Source: Limimaricola soesokkakensis
Lineage (GTDB): Bacteria > Pseudomonadota > Alphaproteobacteria > Rhodobacterales > Rhodobacteraceae
Length of the DNA: 64,000 nt
Direction: 5' to 3'
Assembly: GCF_900172345.1 (NCBI RefSeq)
Contig: NZ_FWFY01000005.1
Coordinates: forward strand, 62,001-126,000
The notes below the pieces were generated by a model. That model was not told the origin of the DNA. It searched no databases and saw only the letters and a program-made list of their open reading frames with translations. The stretch's first letter is position 1. Each line of letters starts with the position of its first letter. Positions 8,085 to 16,069 of this stretch are shown piece by piece. The position numbers were made by a program, and so were the translations under genes.

Positions 8085-9119
8085 TCACGCGTCGAACCGG
8101 ATCTGCACCTTGATCGCGCTGTTGCGGTCGCTGGCCAGCCGGAAGCCCTGCTCGGCCTCGTCGAGGCCGACCGCATGGGTGAGCAGCGGCTTGACGTCGA
8201 TCCGGCCCGCGCGCATCGCGGCGACCCCTTGGGCGAATTCCTCGTGGAACCGGAACGACCCGCGCAGGTCCAGTTCCTTGGCGGTGACAAGCATCATCGG
8301 CAGCGACATGTCGCCGCCCAGCCCCAGCTGCACCGCCACGCCGCGCGGGCGCATCGCCGCCAGCGCCGGCGCGATCGCGGCCGCCACGCCGGTGCATTCG
8401 AACAGCACGTCGAAGCTGCCCTTGCCCGCCGCGTAGCCCGCGAGCGTTTCGGCATCCTGCCCGGTGTTGATCGTGACGTCGGCCCCAACCTGCCGCGCCA
8501 CGCCGAGCGTGAAATCGGTCAGGTCGGTGGCCACGATCTCGGCCGCGCCCGCGTGGCGCGCGGCGATGATCGAGAGCAGGCCGATCGGGCCACAGCCGGT
8601 CACCAACACCCGCTTGCCCAGGAGTTCGCCCGCCCGCCGGGCCGCGTGCAGCGTCACGGCCAGCGGCTCGGCCATCGCCGCCTCGCCGGGGCTCAGCCCG
8701 GTCGCCAGCGCGCATTGCGCCGCATTGGCCACCAGCTCCTGCCGGAATGCCCCCTGGATATGCGGGAACGGCATGGCCGAGCCATAGAAGCGCATGTTCT
8801 CGCAATGGTTCGGGCGACCGGCATGGCACTGCGCGCAGCCGCCGCAGGGCCGCGAGGGCGAGACGGCGACGAGATCGCCCGCCGTGAGCCCGGTCACGCC
8901 GGGGCCGCATTCGACGACCCGGCCCGACACCTCGTGGCCGAGGATCATCGGCTCGCGCAGCCGCACCGAGCCGAAACCGCCATGCGAATAATAGTGCAGG
9001 TCCGAGCCGCAGATCCCGCCCCGCTCGATCGCGACGCGCAGCTGCCCCGGCCCGACCGCCTCGGACGGGCGCTCCTCGACCCGCAAATCACGGGCGGCAT
9101 GGATGACGACGGCCTTCAT
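8085..9119 (-). CDS. idnD: L-idonate 5-dehydrogenase-like zinc alcohol dehydrogenase
   Basis: A 344-aa medium-chain dehydrogenase. The catalytic zinc region (GGICGSDLHYYSHGGFG, then GHEVSGRV) and the structural zinc cysteines (CGGCAQCHAGRPNHC) are intact, and the cofactor site reads VTGCGPIGLLS. SDLHYYSHGG is characteristic of the L-idonate 5-dehydrogenase branch, which oxidises L-idonate to 5-keto-D-gluconate. It is divergent from the gluconate 5-dehydrogenase gene, which would reduce that product to D-gluconate, and gluconokinase is encoded 5 kb away, so the three steps form one pathway. A palindrome in the divergent promoter is a likely LacI-type operator. Another polyol or sugar acid is possible as substrate. 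Confidence 0.85.
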   Translation of the reverse strand: MKAVVIHAARDLRVEERPSEAVGPGQLRVAIERGGICGSDLHYYSHGGFGSVRLREPMILGHEVSGRVVECGPGVTGLTAGDLVAVSPSRPCGGCAQCHAGRPNHCENMRFYGSAMPFPHIQGAFRQELVANAAQCALATGLSPGEAAMAEPLAVTLHAARRAGELLGKRVLVTGCGPIGLLSIIAARHAGAAEIVATDLTDFTLGVARQVGADVTINTGQDAETLAGYAAGKGSFDVLFECTGVAAAIAPALAAMRPRGVAVQLGLGGDMSLPMMLVTAKELDLRGSFRFHEEFAQGVAAMRAGRIDVKPLLTHAVGLDEAEQGFRLASDRNSAIKVQIRFDA

Positions 9120-9248
9120 CGGGCGCAAGCCCCATGGGCGAGGCACGCACCCTGCCCGAGAACCGATTGATGATCGAGCGGCTGCCTCATGTTCCCTCTC
9201 CCTCGGATCGAAACGGCATAGCCGCGCCAGACCCTGCTTGACTCGTTT

Positions 9249-9262
9249 TGTTATCGATAACA
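9249..9262. promoter_or_regulatory. 14-bp palindromic operator between idnD and idnO
   Basis: TGTTATCGATAACA is a perfect dyad with a central CG, the format of LacI/GntR-family operators and similar in shape to the known GntR/IdnR sites of enterobacteria. It lies in the divergent promoter region, 44 bp before the idnO start and 130 bp before the idnD start. The LacI-family gene directly after idnO is the obvious candidate to bind it. Confidence 0.7.
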
Positions 9263-9305
9263 TAGAAGGTGGACGAGGACATGTCTACACCGTCAGGAGA
9301 GCTGG

Positions 9306-10097
9306 ATGACCCAAGGCAAAGCGTATCTGGAAACCATGTTCGGCCTGTCCGGCCGGCGTGCCCTGATCACCGGCTCCTCGCAGGGGATCGGCCTCGCGCT
9401 TGCCCGCGGTCTGGCGCAGGCCGGGGCCCAAATCGTACTCAATGGCCGCGACCCGGCCCGGTTGGAGCAGGCGCGCGAGACGCTCGCCGCGGAGCTGCCG
9501 GAGGCCGAAATCGCCACCCTCGCCTTCGACGCGACCCGCCATGACGAGGTGCGCGCCGCGATCGACGGGTTCGAGGCGCAGACGGGCGCCATCGACATCC
9601 TCGTGAACAACGCCGGGATGCAGCACCGCACGCCGCTCGAGGACTTTCCCGCCGACCGCTTCGAGGCGCTGCTGCAAACCAACATCGCTTCGGTGTTCCA
9701 TGTCGGCCAGGCGGCGGCGCGACACATGATCGCGCGCGGCCACGGCAAGATCATCAACATCTGCTCGGTGCAGACCGCCCTCGCCCGCCCCGGGATCGCC
9801 CCCTACACCGCCACCAAGGGCGCGGTCGGCAACCTGACCAAGGGCATGGCGACCGACTGGGCCCGGCACGGGTTGCAATGCAACGCCATCGCGCCCGGCT
9901 ATTTCGACACGCCGCTCAACGCCGCGCTGGTCGCCGATCCGGACTTCTCGGCCTGGCTCGAAAAGCGTACCCCGGCGGGGCGCTGGGGCAAGGTCGACGA
10001 GCTGATCGGCGCCTGCGTCTTCCTTTCGTCCGAGGCGTCGAGCTTCGTCAACGGCCACGTTCTCTATGTCGACGGTGCGATCAGTGTCTCGCTCTGA
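9306..10097 (+). CDS. idnO: Gluconate 5-dehydrogenase (short-chain dehydrogenase)
   Basis: A 263-aa classical SDR with TGSSQGIG (cofactor site, about residues 22-29), NNAG near 100, and the catalytic Ser/Tyr/Lys set in NICSVQTALARPGIAPYTATKGA. The HRTPLEDFPADRFEALLQTNIASVF segment and the overall length are typical of 5-keto-D-gluconate reductases (IdnO/Gno). It would interconvert 5-ketogluconate and D-gluconate in the cytoplasm. An AGGAGAG ribosome-binding site precedes the ATG. It is divergent from idnD and co-directional with a LacI regulator 66 bp downstream. Confidence 0.88.
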   Translation: MTQGKAYLETMFGLSGRRALITGSSQGIGLALARGLAQAGAQIVLNGRDPARLEQARETLAAELPEAEIATLAFDATRHDEVRAAIDGFEAQTGAIDILVNNAGMQHRTPLEDFPADRFEALLQTNIASVFHVGQAAARHMIARGHGKIINICSVQTALARPGIAPYTATKGAVGNLTKGMATDWARHGLQCNAIAPGYFDTPLNAALVADPDFSAWLEKRTPAGRWGKVDELIGACVFLSSEASSFVNGHVLYVDGAISVSL

Positions 10098-10163
10098 TCC
10101 CGCATCGACGCCGCGCGCGGGGCTGCGCCCCCGCGCCGTTTCGGCCTGACCGGGGGGCGGCGC

Positions 10164-11198
10164 ATGAGCCCGGCCGCGCGCGGCGCGACGATCCGGATGT
10201 CCGATGTCGCCCGGGCCGTGGGGGTCTCGGCGATGACCGTCTCGCGCGCTTTCAAGGGCGACGACAGCGTCAGGCCCGAAACCCGTGACAAGATCCTGCG
10301 AAAGGCGGAGGAGCTGGGCTACGTCTTCGACGCCACGGCCGCGAATTTGCGCCAGAACCGGACCGGTTTCGTCGCCGTCACCGTGCCCACCATCGACAGC
10401 GCGAACTTCGCCCAGACGGTGCGCGCGCTGACGCAGGGACTGGCGCGGGAAGGTTTGCAGATCCTGCTCGCCAACACCGAGTACGATCCCGCGCAGGAAG
10501 AGGCCGTCATCGCGCAGCTTCTGCGCCGCAAGCCCGAGGCGGTGGTGCTGACCGGCGGGCAGCACACGCCCCGTACGCGGCAATTGCTGCGCGCCTCGAA
10601 GCTGCCGATCGTGCAGCTCTGGGACCTGCCGGACGATCCGCTGGATCACGTCGTTGGCTTTTCCAACGCCGCTTCGATCGGGCTGCTCGTCGATCACCTC
10701 GTGTCGCGGGGCCGTCGGCGCATCGGCTTTCTGGGCGGCGATTCCGACCGCGATCCGCGCGGCCGGCAGCGCCGGGCCGGCTTCGTCGCGGCGTTGGCGC
10801 GGCATGGTCTCGAAACCTTCCGGCTGGCCCCGCTCGGTGAACCGCCGATCAGCATGGCCGCCGGCGCCGCGGCGCTCGACGCGCTGCTCGCGCGGCATCC
10901 CGACACCGACGCGGTGATCGGCGTCTCCGACCTCGTGGCCTTCGGGGCGCTGGCCGAGTGCCAGCGGCGGCGGATCGCGGTGCCGGGCACGCTGGCGCTC
11001 GCGGGCTTCGGCAATTACGAGATCGGCGCGGTCTGCGCGCCGCGTCTGACGACGGTCGACGCCCATGCCGAGCGGATCGGCGCCGAGGCGGCGCAGCTGG
11101 TCGGCGCGCTCCTGAACGGCGACCGGTCCGGGCCGCCCCGGCGGATCGAGATCCCGCCTGCTCTGATCATCCGCGAGACCTCGGGCGAGCCGCGCTGA
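10164..11198 (+). CDS. LacI-family regulator (GntR-like), candidate for the idonate/gluconate genes
   Basis: A 344-aa protein with an N-terminal LacI HTH (SDVARAVGVSAMTVSRAFKG, then VRPETRDKIL and a hinge near ANLRQNRTGFVAVTVP) and a periplasmic-binding-protein-like effector domain. The C-terminal part resembles the GntR gluconate repressor branch (GVSDLVAFGALAECQRRRIAVPG, LALAGFGNYEIG). It is the second gene after idnO, so it likely controls idnD and idnO through the 9249-9262 palindrome, with a sugar acid as inducer. It may also be autoregulated. Confidence 0.85.
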   Translation: MSPAARGATIRMSDVARAVGVSAMTVSRAFKGDDSVRPETRDKILRKAEELGYVFDATAANLRQNRTGFVAVTVPTIDSANFAQTVRALTQGLAREGLQILLANTEYDPAQEEAVIAQLLRRKPEAVVLTGGQHTPRTRQLLRASKLPIVQLWDLPDDPLDHVVGFSNAASIGLLVDHLVSRGRRRIGFLGGDSDRDPRGRQRRAGFVAALARHGLETFRLAPLGEPPISMAAGAAALDALLARHPDTDAVIGVSDLVAFGALAECQRRRIAVPGTLALAGFGNYEIGAVCAPRLTTVDAHAERIGAEAAQLVGALLNGDRSGPPRRIEIPPALIIRETSGEPR

Positions 11199-11247
11199 TC
11201 CCGGCGCGAACCCGGGCGCGGCCAAGACCCCCCTGCCCCATGAAAAA

Positions 11248-11273
11248 GGCCCGCCCCCTGCAGGGGGCGGGCC
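11248..11273 (-). terminator. Rho-independent terminator of the TRAP operon, shared with the convergent LacI gene
   Basis: A perfect 26-bp palindrome (arms GGCCCGCCCCCTG and complement) is preceded on the + strand by five A residues, so on the minus strand it ends in a T-run. It lies 22 nt past the dctM stop. As the stem is symmetric it may also stop transcripts from the LacI gene ending at 11198. Confidence 0.85.
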
Positions 11274-11295
11274 GGTGGTGCCCAAGGGGCGCGTC

Positions 11296-12615
11296 TCAGT
11301 ATATGGCGATCGCCGGGAACAGGATCAGCACCGCGACCGCCAGCGCCTGAAGCCCGATGAAGGGCAGCAGCGAGCGGAAGATGTCGCCGAGGCTGATATC
11401 CGGTGGCGCCACGGATTTGAGATAGAACGCCGCCGGCCCGAAGGGCGGGCTGAGAAAGCTCATCTGCATGTTCATGCAGAACACCACGCCGAACCAGACG
11501 GGGTCGTAGCCCATCGAGGTGATGATCGGCACGAAGATCGGCATGGTCAGAAGCGCGATCCCGACCCAGTCGAGGAACATGCCCAGCACGAACAACAGCG
11601 CCATCATGAACAGCAGCACGATCACCGGCTCGTCCGAGATGCCCGTGATCAGCGCCGAGACGAACTTGATGCCGCCCATCAGGTTGAACACCCCCACCAG
11701 CGCCGTGGCGCCGATGCCGATCCAGACGATCATGCCGACGGTTTGCAGGGTCTGCAGCGCCGCGGCCTTCATCAGCCCGATCGTGAACTCGCCGCGGATC
11801 ATCGTCGAGAGCGTCACCCCGAGCACGCCGACGGCCGAGGCCTCGGTGACGCTAGCGATGCCGCCATAGATCGAGCCCAGCACGCCGATCACTACGAGGA
11901 TCGGCAGGAACAGCCCCTTGGCCAGCCGCAGCTTCTCGGCGGTGGAGGCGCGCGGCCCCTCGACCACCGGCGCCATCGCCGGGTTGAGATAGGCGCGGAT
12001 CAGCACATAGGCCACGTAGAAGCCCGCCAGCATCAGCCCGGGGATGAAGGCCGCGGTGAACAGGTCGCCGATCGAGACGTTGGCGGTCAGCCCGTAGATG
12101 ATCAGCACGATCGAGGGCGGCACCATGGTGCCGAGCGCGCCGCCGGCGCAGACCACGCCGATGGCGAGGTTCTTGTCGTAACCCAGCCGCAGCATCTGCG
12201 GCAGCGCGATCAGGCCCAGAAGCACCACCTCGCCGCCGATGATGCCCGACATCGCCGCGAGGATGACGGCCACGAGGATCGTCTGGATCGCGATGCCGCC
12301 CCTGAGCCGCCCGCCGAACAGGCGCATCGCGTCGAACAGGTCGCGGGCGATGCCGGACCGGTCGAGGATCGCCGCCATCAGCACGAACATCGGCACCGAG
12401 ACGAAGACGAAGCTCGAGACGAAGGAATAGACCCGGGAGGTGATCAGCGGCACCGCCATCGGGCCGAACCAGCCGAGCGCGAAGATCAGCGCCACGAGCA
12501 GTGTGACGTAGGCCAGCGGGATGCCGGTGACCAAGAGCACCAGCAGCATCGCGAACATCAGCCCGGTGGCCCCCTCGATGCCGAGACCCTGCAGCAGTCC
12601 GAAGAATTCCATCAA
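11296..12615 (-). CDS. dctM: TRAP transporter large permease subunit
   Basis: A 439-aa multi-spanning membrane protein of the DctM family with about 12 hydrophobic segments. Family features include the start MEFFGLLQGLGIEGATGLMF, VPMFVLMAAILDRSGIARDLFDAM and the conserved GCxG-like GVVCAGGALGTMVPPSIVLIIYG. It forms the ion-coupled channel of a TRAP importer. Its start overlaps the dctQ stop by 4 bp, so the two are translationally coupled. With gntK in the same operon, the substrate is probably a sugar acid such as gluconate or idonate. Confidence 0.92.
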   Translation of the reverse strand: MMEFFGLLQGLGIEGATGLMFAMLLVLLVTGIPLAYVTLLVALIFALGWFGPMAVPLITSRVYSFVSSFVFVSVPMFVLMAAILDRSGIARDLFDAMRLFGGRLRGGIAIQTILVAVILAAMSGIIGGEVVLLGLIALPQMLRLGYDKNLAIGVVCAGGALGTMVPPSIVLIIYGLTANVSIGDLFTAAFIPGLMLAGFYVAYVLIRAYLNPAMAPVVEGPRASTAEKLRLAKGLFLPILVVIGVLGSIYGGIASVTEASAVGVLGVTLSTMIRGEFTIGLMKAAALQTLQTVGMIVWIGIGATALVGVFNLMGGIKFVSALITGISDEPVIVLLFMMALLFVLGMFLDWVGIALLTMPIFVPIITSMGYDPVWFGVVFCMNMQMSFLSPPFGPAAFYLKSVAPPDISLGDIFRSLLPFIGLQALAVAVLILFPAIAIY

Positions 12616-13166
12616 CGCCGTCCCCGCGCGTAGTTCACGGCCAGGATCGCGAACTGGACCGTCATGACGCCCAGAACGAGCATGAGAAAGATCTTGATCA
12701 GGCCCGGATAGACCGGATTCCAGGCGCTGCCGGACCGCTCGATGCGGATCTCGCCGGTGGGTGCGAAGGCGGCGCGCGACACCATGATCCAGGCGGCCCA
12801 GGTGAACATCGCCGCCGACAGGCCGCAGATGATCGAGATCACCACGTCGAAGGCGCGGCGCAGCTTCGGCCCGAGCTGGTCATAGATCAGCACGACCCGG
12901 ATATGGCTGTCGCGCGCGGTGCAGTAGAGCCCGCCATAGACGAAGGCCACGCCCGACAGGAACACGGTGGTCTCGTGCGCCCAGATCGTGGGCCGGTTGA
13001 AGAAGTAGCGCAGCACCACCTCCTGGATCAGGATCAGCATGGCGATGATGATGCCCACGGCAAAGACGATGCCGACCCGGTCGATGGCGCGGCCGAGCCA
13101 GCCCGCCTCCGGGATCGGCCCGCCCTCGTCGCGGGGCGGCGTGATGTCGGTGTGATCTTCTGTCAC
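12612..13166 (-). CDS. dctQ: TRAP transporter small permease subunit
   Basis: A 184-aa DctQ-family protein with four predicted membrane segments (for example VGIVFAVGIIIAMLILIQEV and IKIFLMLVLGVMTVQFAILA). The motif ETTVFLSGVAFVYGGLYCTARDSHIRV is characteristic of the family. It partners DctM in the membrane. It is separated from the upstream dctP by an 89-bp gap that holds a hairpin. Confidence 0.88.
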   Translation of the reverse strand: MTEDHTDITPPRDEGGPIPEAGWLGRAIDRVGIVFAVGIIIAMLILIQEVVLRYFFNRPTIWAHETTVFLSGVAFVYGGLYCTARDSHIRVVLIYDQLGPKLRRAFDVVISIICGLSAAMFTWAAWIMVSRAAFAPTGEIRIERSGSAWNPVYPGLIKIFLMLVLGVMTVQFAILAVNYARGRR

Positions 13167-13199
13167 TGGCCTTGTCCCTCGTTGAAAGGTGCTTGCGAA

Positions 13200-13227
13200 G
13201 ACGCCCGGGACCGCGGGCCCGGGCGTC
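13200..13227 (-). terminator. Intra-operon hairpin between dctP and dctQ
   Basis: Perfect 10-bp arms (GACGCCCGGG and complement) with an 8-nt loop lie 28 nt past the dctP stop and before dctQM. There is no T-run, so it is probably a 3'-end stabiliser or partial terminator that raises binding-protein output over the permeases. Similar hairpins follow the other three complete binding-protein genes in this window. Confidence 0.6.
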
Positions 13228-13255
13228 TCAGGGATACGGCTGGGCCGCGCAGGTC

Positions 13256-14272
13256 TTACTCGGCGATCAGGCCGTTCTCGGTCAGGTAGCCGGTCAGCGT
13301 GTCATAGACCTTCTGCGCGTTCTCGGAGCGCACGGCCACTTTCTCCCACTCGCCCATGGCGATCTGGCGGAACTTGGCGCGCTCCTCGTCGGACCAGTCA
13401 TGCACGGTGATCTCTCCCGAGGCATTGGCCTCCTCGAGCGCGGCCTGATCGGCCTCCTTGAGCGAGGCGATCTGGTTCTGGGCGAACTGCTTCACCGACT
13501 CTTCCATGATCCCCTTGAGATCGTCGGGCAGCTCGTCCCACTTGGCCTCGTTCATCGAGACTTCGACCAGCGGCATCGAGTGGAAGCCCGGATAGACCGG
13601 GTGCGCGGCCACGTCATGCATGCCCTGCGCGTGGTTGACCGAGAACACCGAGTAGTCGGCCGCGTCGATCACGCCCTTGTCGAGCGAGGTGAAGACCTCG
13701 GAGCCCGGCAGGTTCACCGGCGCCGCGCCGGCGGCGGCGAAGACCTGCTGCACGAGGCCCTCGGGGGCGCGCAGCTTCAGGCCCTTGAGATCCTCGACGC
13801 CCTCGAGCGGCACGTTCGAGACGAAGGCCTCGAGGCCCGGGGTGCTGACGCCGATGAATTCGAGCCCGTAGGGCGAGAGCAGCTCGTCCATCAGCTCGTG
13901 GCCGCCGCCCTGCTCGACGAAATCGAACATCTGCTGCGGGTCGGACCAGGCGCCGACCGGGTTGGCGATCAGGCCGAAGGCCGGATCCTTGCCGGCGAAA
14001 TAGGAGGTGTCGGTGATGTGGCCGTCGAGGATGCCGGCCGCGATCGCGTCCTGCGTCTCGTTATGGGCGACGATCGAGTCCACCGGCAGCAGCTCGACCG
14101 TGACGCGGCCATCGGTCAACTCGGCGACGCTCTCGGCCCACTGCTTCTGCAGTTCGAAGTTCGGGTTGCCCGCCGGGTCCGAGGACTGGAAGCGGAAGCT
14201 GTAATCCTGCGCGGCGGCGGCGCCCGCCAGCGTCAGAGCGGTCGCGAGCGTGATGGTGAAGGTCTTGGTCAT
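13256..14272 (-). CDS. dctP: TRAP transporter substrate-binding protein
   Basis: A 338-aa periplasmic protein with a clear signal peptide (MTKTFTITLATALTLAGAAAA) and the DctP fold. Family motifs include ESVAELTDGRVTVELLP and, in the ligand-pocket region, LKGLKLRAPEGLVQQVFAAAGAAPVNLPGSEVFTSLDKGVIDAADYS; the conserved Arg that pairs with a substrate carboxylate is in LKLRAP. Its ATG overlaps the gntK stop (ATGA). Being co-transcribed with gluconokinase points to gluconate or a related aldonate as ligand. Confidence 0.9.
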   Translation of the reverse strand: MTKTFTITLATALTLAGAAAAQDYSFRFQSSDPAGNPNFELQKQWAESVAELTDGRVTVELLPVDSIVAHNETQDAIAAGILDGHITDTSYFAGKDPAFGLIANPVGAWSDPQQMFDFVEQGGGHELMDELLSPYGLEFIGVSTPGLEAFVSNVPLEGVEDLKGLKLRAPEGLVQQVFAAAGAAPVNLPGSEVFTSLDKGVIDAADYSVFSVNHAQGMHDVAAHPVYPGFHSMPLVEVSMNEAKWDELPDDLKGIMEESVKQFAQNQIASLKEADQAALEEANASGEITVHDWSDEERAKFRQIAMGEWEKVAVRSENAQKVYDTLTGYLTENGLIAE

Positions 14273-14829
14273 GTGGTCCTCCTCGGGGTGTGGTCCGCCT
14301 GCCCGGACCCGTCGGGCCCTCCCTGCAGGCGGGATGAAAGCTGTGTCAGTGCCGTGGCGATGATCTCGACGGGCGAAGGCGCCACCGAAACCGCGATGGC
14401 ATCCTCGTCGGGGCCCGGCGGCTCCAGCGTCTGCAGCTGGCTGTCGAGCAGCGAGACCGGCATGTAATGCCCCTCGCGCCGCGACATCCGCTCGCGCAGC
14501 AGCGCGCGGTCGCCATCGAGATAGATGATCGGGAACGGGCCCAGATGCGCGCGGAGCCTGTCGCGATAGGCACGCTTTAGCGCAGAGCAGGCGACCACGG
14601 CGAAGGGCTCGGTCTCGGCCATCGCCTTGGCCACGAGGTCGAGCCAGCCCCAGCGCAGCGCGTCGGTCAGCGGCTCGCCGCGCGCCATGGTCGCGACGTT
14701 CTCCTCGGGGTGCAGGTCGTCGGCATCGACATAGACGCCGCCCAGACGATCGGCGAGACCGCGCGCCACGGTGCTCTTGCCCGCGCCGCTCACGCCCATC
14801 ACCAGAATCGGTCCCTGCCGCTCGCTCAT
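14269..14829 (-). CDS. gntK: Gluconokinase
   Basis: A 186-aa small kinase of the GntK/AroK-like P-loop group: Walker A GVSGAGKSTVA, then DADDLHPEENVATMARGEPLTDALRWGWL (the substrate-binding segment of gluconokinases), CSALKRAYRDRLR, and HYMPVSLLDSQLQTLEPP, all diagnostic for thermoresistant-type gluconokinase. It phosphorylates D-gluconate to 6-phosphogluconate, feeding the Entner-Doudoroff or pentose-phosphate route. It leads the minus-strand operon gntK-dctPQM and is divergent from a LacI regulator, with two palindromic operators between them. The C-terminal tail of about 20 residues is unusual and probably disordered. Confidence 0.95.
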   Translation of the reverse strand: MSERQGPILVMGVSGAGKSTVARGLADRLGGVYVDADDLHPEENVATMARGEPLTDALRWGWLDLVAKAMAETEPFAVVACSALKRAYRDRLRAHLGPFPIIYLDGDRALLRERMSRREGHYMPVSLLDSQLQTLEPPGPDEDAIAVSVAPSPVEIIATALTQLSSRLQGGPDGSGQADHTPRRTT

Positions 14830-14866
14830 GCCGCCTCCCTTGTCGCAGCCGCTCCCCACGGCTAGA

Positions 14867-14882
14867 ATGACAGCGCTATCAT
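14867..14882. promoter_or_regulatory. LacI-type operator 1 in the gntK/lacI promoter
   Basis: ATGACAGCGCTATCAT differs from a perfect dyad at one position. Its centre lies 19 bp from that of the perfect site at 14886-14901, so two repressor dimers would sit about two helical turns apart and could cover both divergent promoters. Confidence 0.7.
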
Positions 14883-14885
14883 TAG

Positions 14886-14901
14886 ATGACAGCGCTGTCA
14901 T
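14886..14901. promoter_or_regulatory. LacI-type operator 2 in the gntK/lacI promoter
   Basis: ATGACAGCGCTGTCAT is a perfect 16-bp palindrome with a central CG, 19 bp upstream of the LacI start at 14920. It is distinct in sequence from the idnD/idnO site, which suggests a different regulator, most simply the adjacent LacI protein. Confidence 0.75.
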
Positions 14902-14919
14902 GCGTCAAGGGGGAGATCA

Positions 14920-15951
14920 ATGGCGAAGCGGGTAACACTGGCCGAAGTGGCGGCCCGGGCCGGCGTTTCGCCGATCACGGTGAGCCGGGCCTTGCGGCGT
15001 CCGGACACGGTGCAGGCCGAGACCCGGGCGCGGATCGACGCGGCGGTGGCCGAGCTGGGCTACGTGCCGGACCCGGCGGCGCGGGCCCTCGCCACCGGCC
15101 GCGCCGACGTGATCGGCGTGCTGATCCCCTCGGTCACCAATGCCGTGTTCACCGACGTGCTCTCGGGCATCTATGACGGGCTCGCCGACAGCCGCTTCGA
15201 CGTGCAATACGCGATCACGCGCTACGACCCCGGCACCGAGGAAAAGCTGATCGGCGTGTTCCTGCGCCAGCGCCCCGCCGGTCTGATCATCTCGGGCATC
15301 GACCAGACCGATGCGGCGCGGCGGCTTCTCGACCGCGCTTCCTGCCCGGTCGTGCAGGTGATGGAAACCGGCCCCGACCCGGTCGACATGATGGTCGGCT
15401 TCTCGCATCACGACGCGGCGGCGGCGGCGACGCGCCACCTGATCGATCGCGGCTATCGCCGGCCCGGCTTTCTCGGCGCCCGGATGGACCCGCGCACGCA
15501 ACGCCGCTTCGCGGGGTTTCGCGCCGAGGCCGAGGCGGGCGGCGTGTTCGATCTCGACCGGGTCGAGACCACCGAGGTGCCATCGAGCGTCGGCGGCGGC
15601 GCGGAACTGCTGCGCGCGCTTCTGGGGCGCCACCCCGAAACCGACGCGGTGTTTTGCAACAATGACGACCTCGCGCTCGGCGCGCTGTTCGAGGCGATGC
15701 GCATGGGGATCCCGGTACCCGGGCAACTCGGCATCTGCGGCTTCAACGATCTCGAGATGATGCGCGCCGCCGAGCCGTCGCTCACCTCGGTGCGCACCAA
15801 CCGCTTCGAGATGGGCGCGCGGGCGGTCGAGATGATCCGCGCCCGGCTCGACGGTCGCGACCCCGGCCCCGCCATCCTCGACCTCAAGGCCGAGATACTG
15901 GCAAGGCGCAGCACGGATGGCCCGACCGGCAACCGGCCGGTCGAGACTTAG
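14920..15951 (+). CDS. LacI-family regulator of the gluconokinase/TRAP operon
   Basis: A 343-aa LacI protein: HTH LAEVAARAGVSPITVSRALR with hinge helix AARALATGRADVIGVLIPS, followed by the effector domain (FCNNDDLALGALFEAMRMGIPVPG near residue 250). The divergent gntK-dctPQM operon and the two palindromes directly upstream make it the likely local repressor and an autoregulator. The recognition helix (SPITVSRA) differs from that of the 10164 regulator (SAMTVSRA), in keeping with the different operators. The GMC oxidoreductase gene follows in the same orientation after 118 bp. Confidence 0.88.
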   Translation: MAKRVTLAEVAARAGVSPITVSRALRRPDTVQAETRARIDAAVAELGYVPDPAARALATGRADVIGVLIPSVTNAVFTDVLSGIYDGLADSRFDVQYAITRYDPGTEEKLIGVFLRQRPAGLIISGIDQTDAARRLLDRASCPVVQVMETGPDPVDMMVGFSHHDAAAAATRHLIDRGYRRPGFLGARMDPRTQRRFAGFRAEAEAGGVFDLDRVETTEVPSSVGGGAELLRALLGRHPETDAVFCNNDDLALGALFEAMRMGIPVPGQLGICGFNDLEMMRAAEPSLTSVRTNRFEMGARAVEMIRARLDGRDPGPAILDLKAEILARRSTDGPTGNRPVET

Positions 15952-16069
15952 ACGCCGGCTCGAAGACCGGCCCCGAAAATGCAGCGCGGCTCAACCGCAA
16001 GGAGATCGCATCTTTCCGCTGGTCGTGCCGCCCCGGCCTCTGCCAGTCTGCGGGGCGGAGGCGTTGGTC

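Noticed and set aside
9285-11285. 666-residue open frame on the minus strand
   Set aside because: Shadow of idnO and the LacI gene, both of which have clear family motifs.
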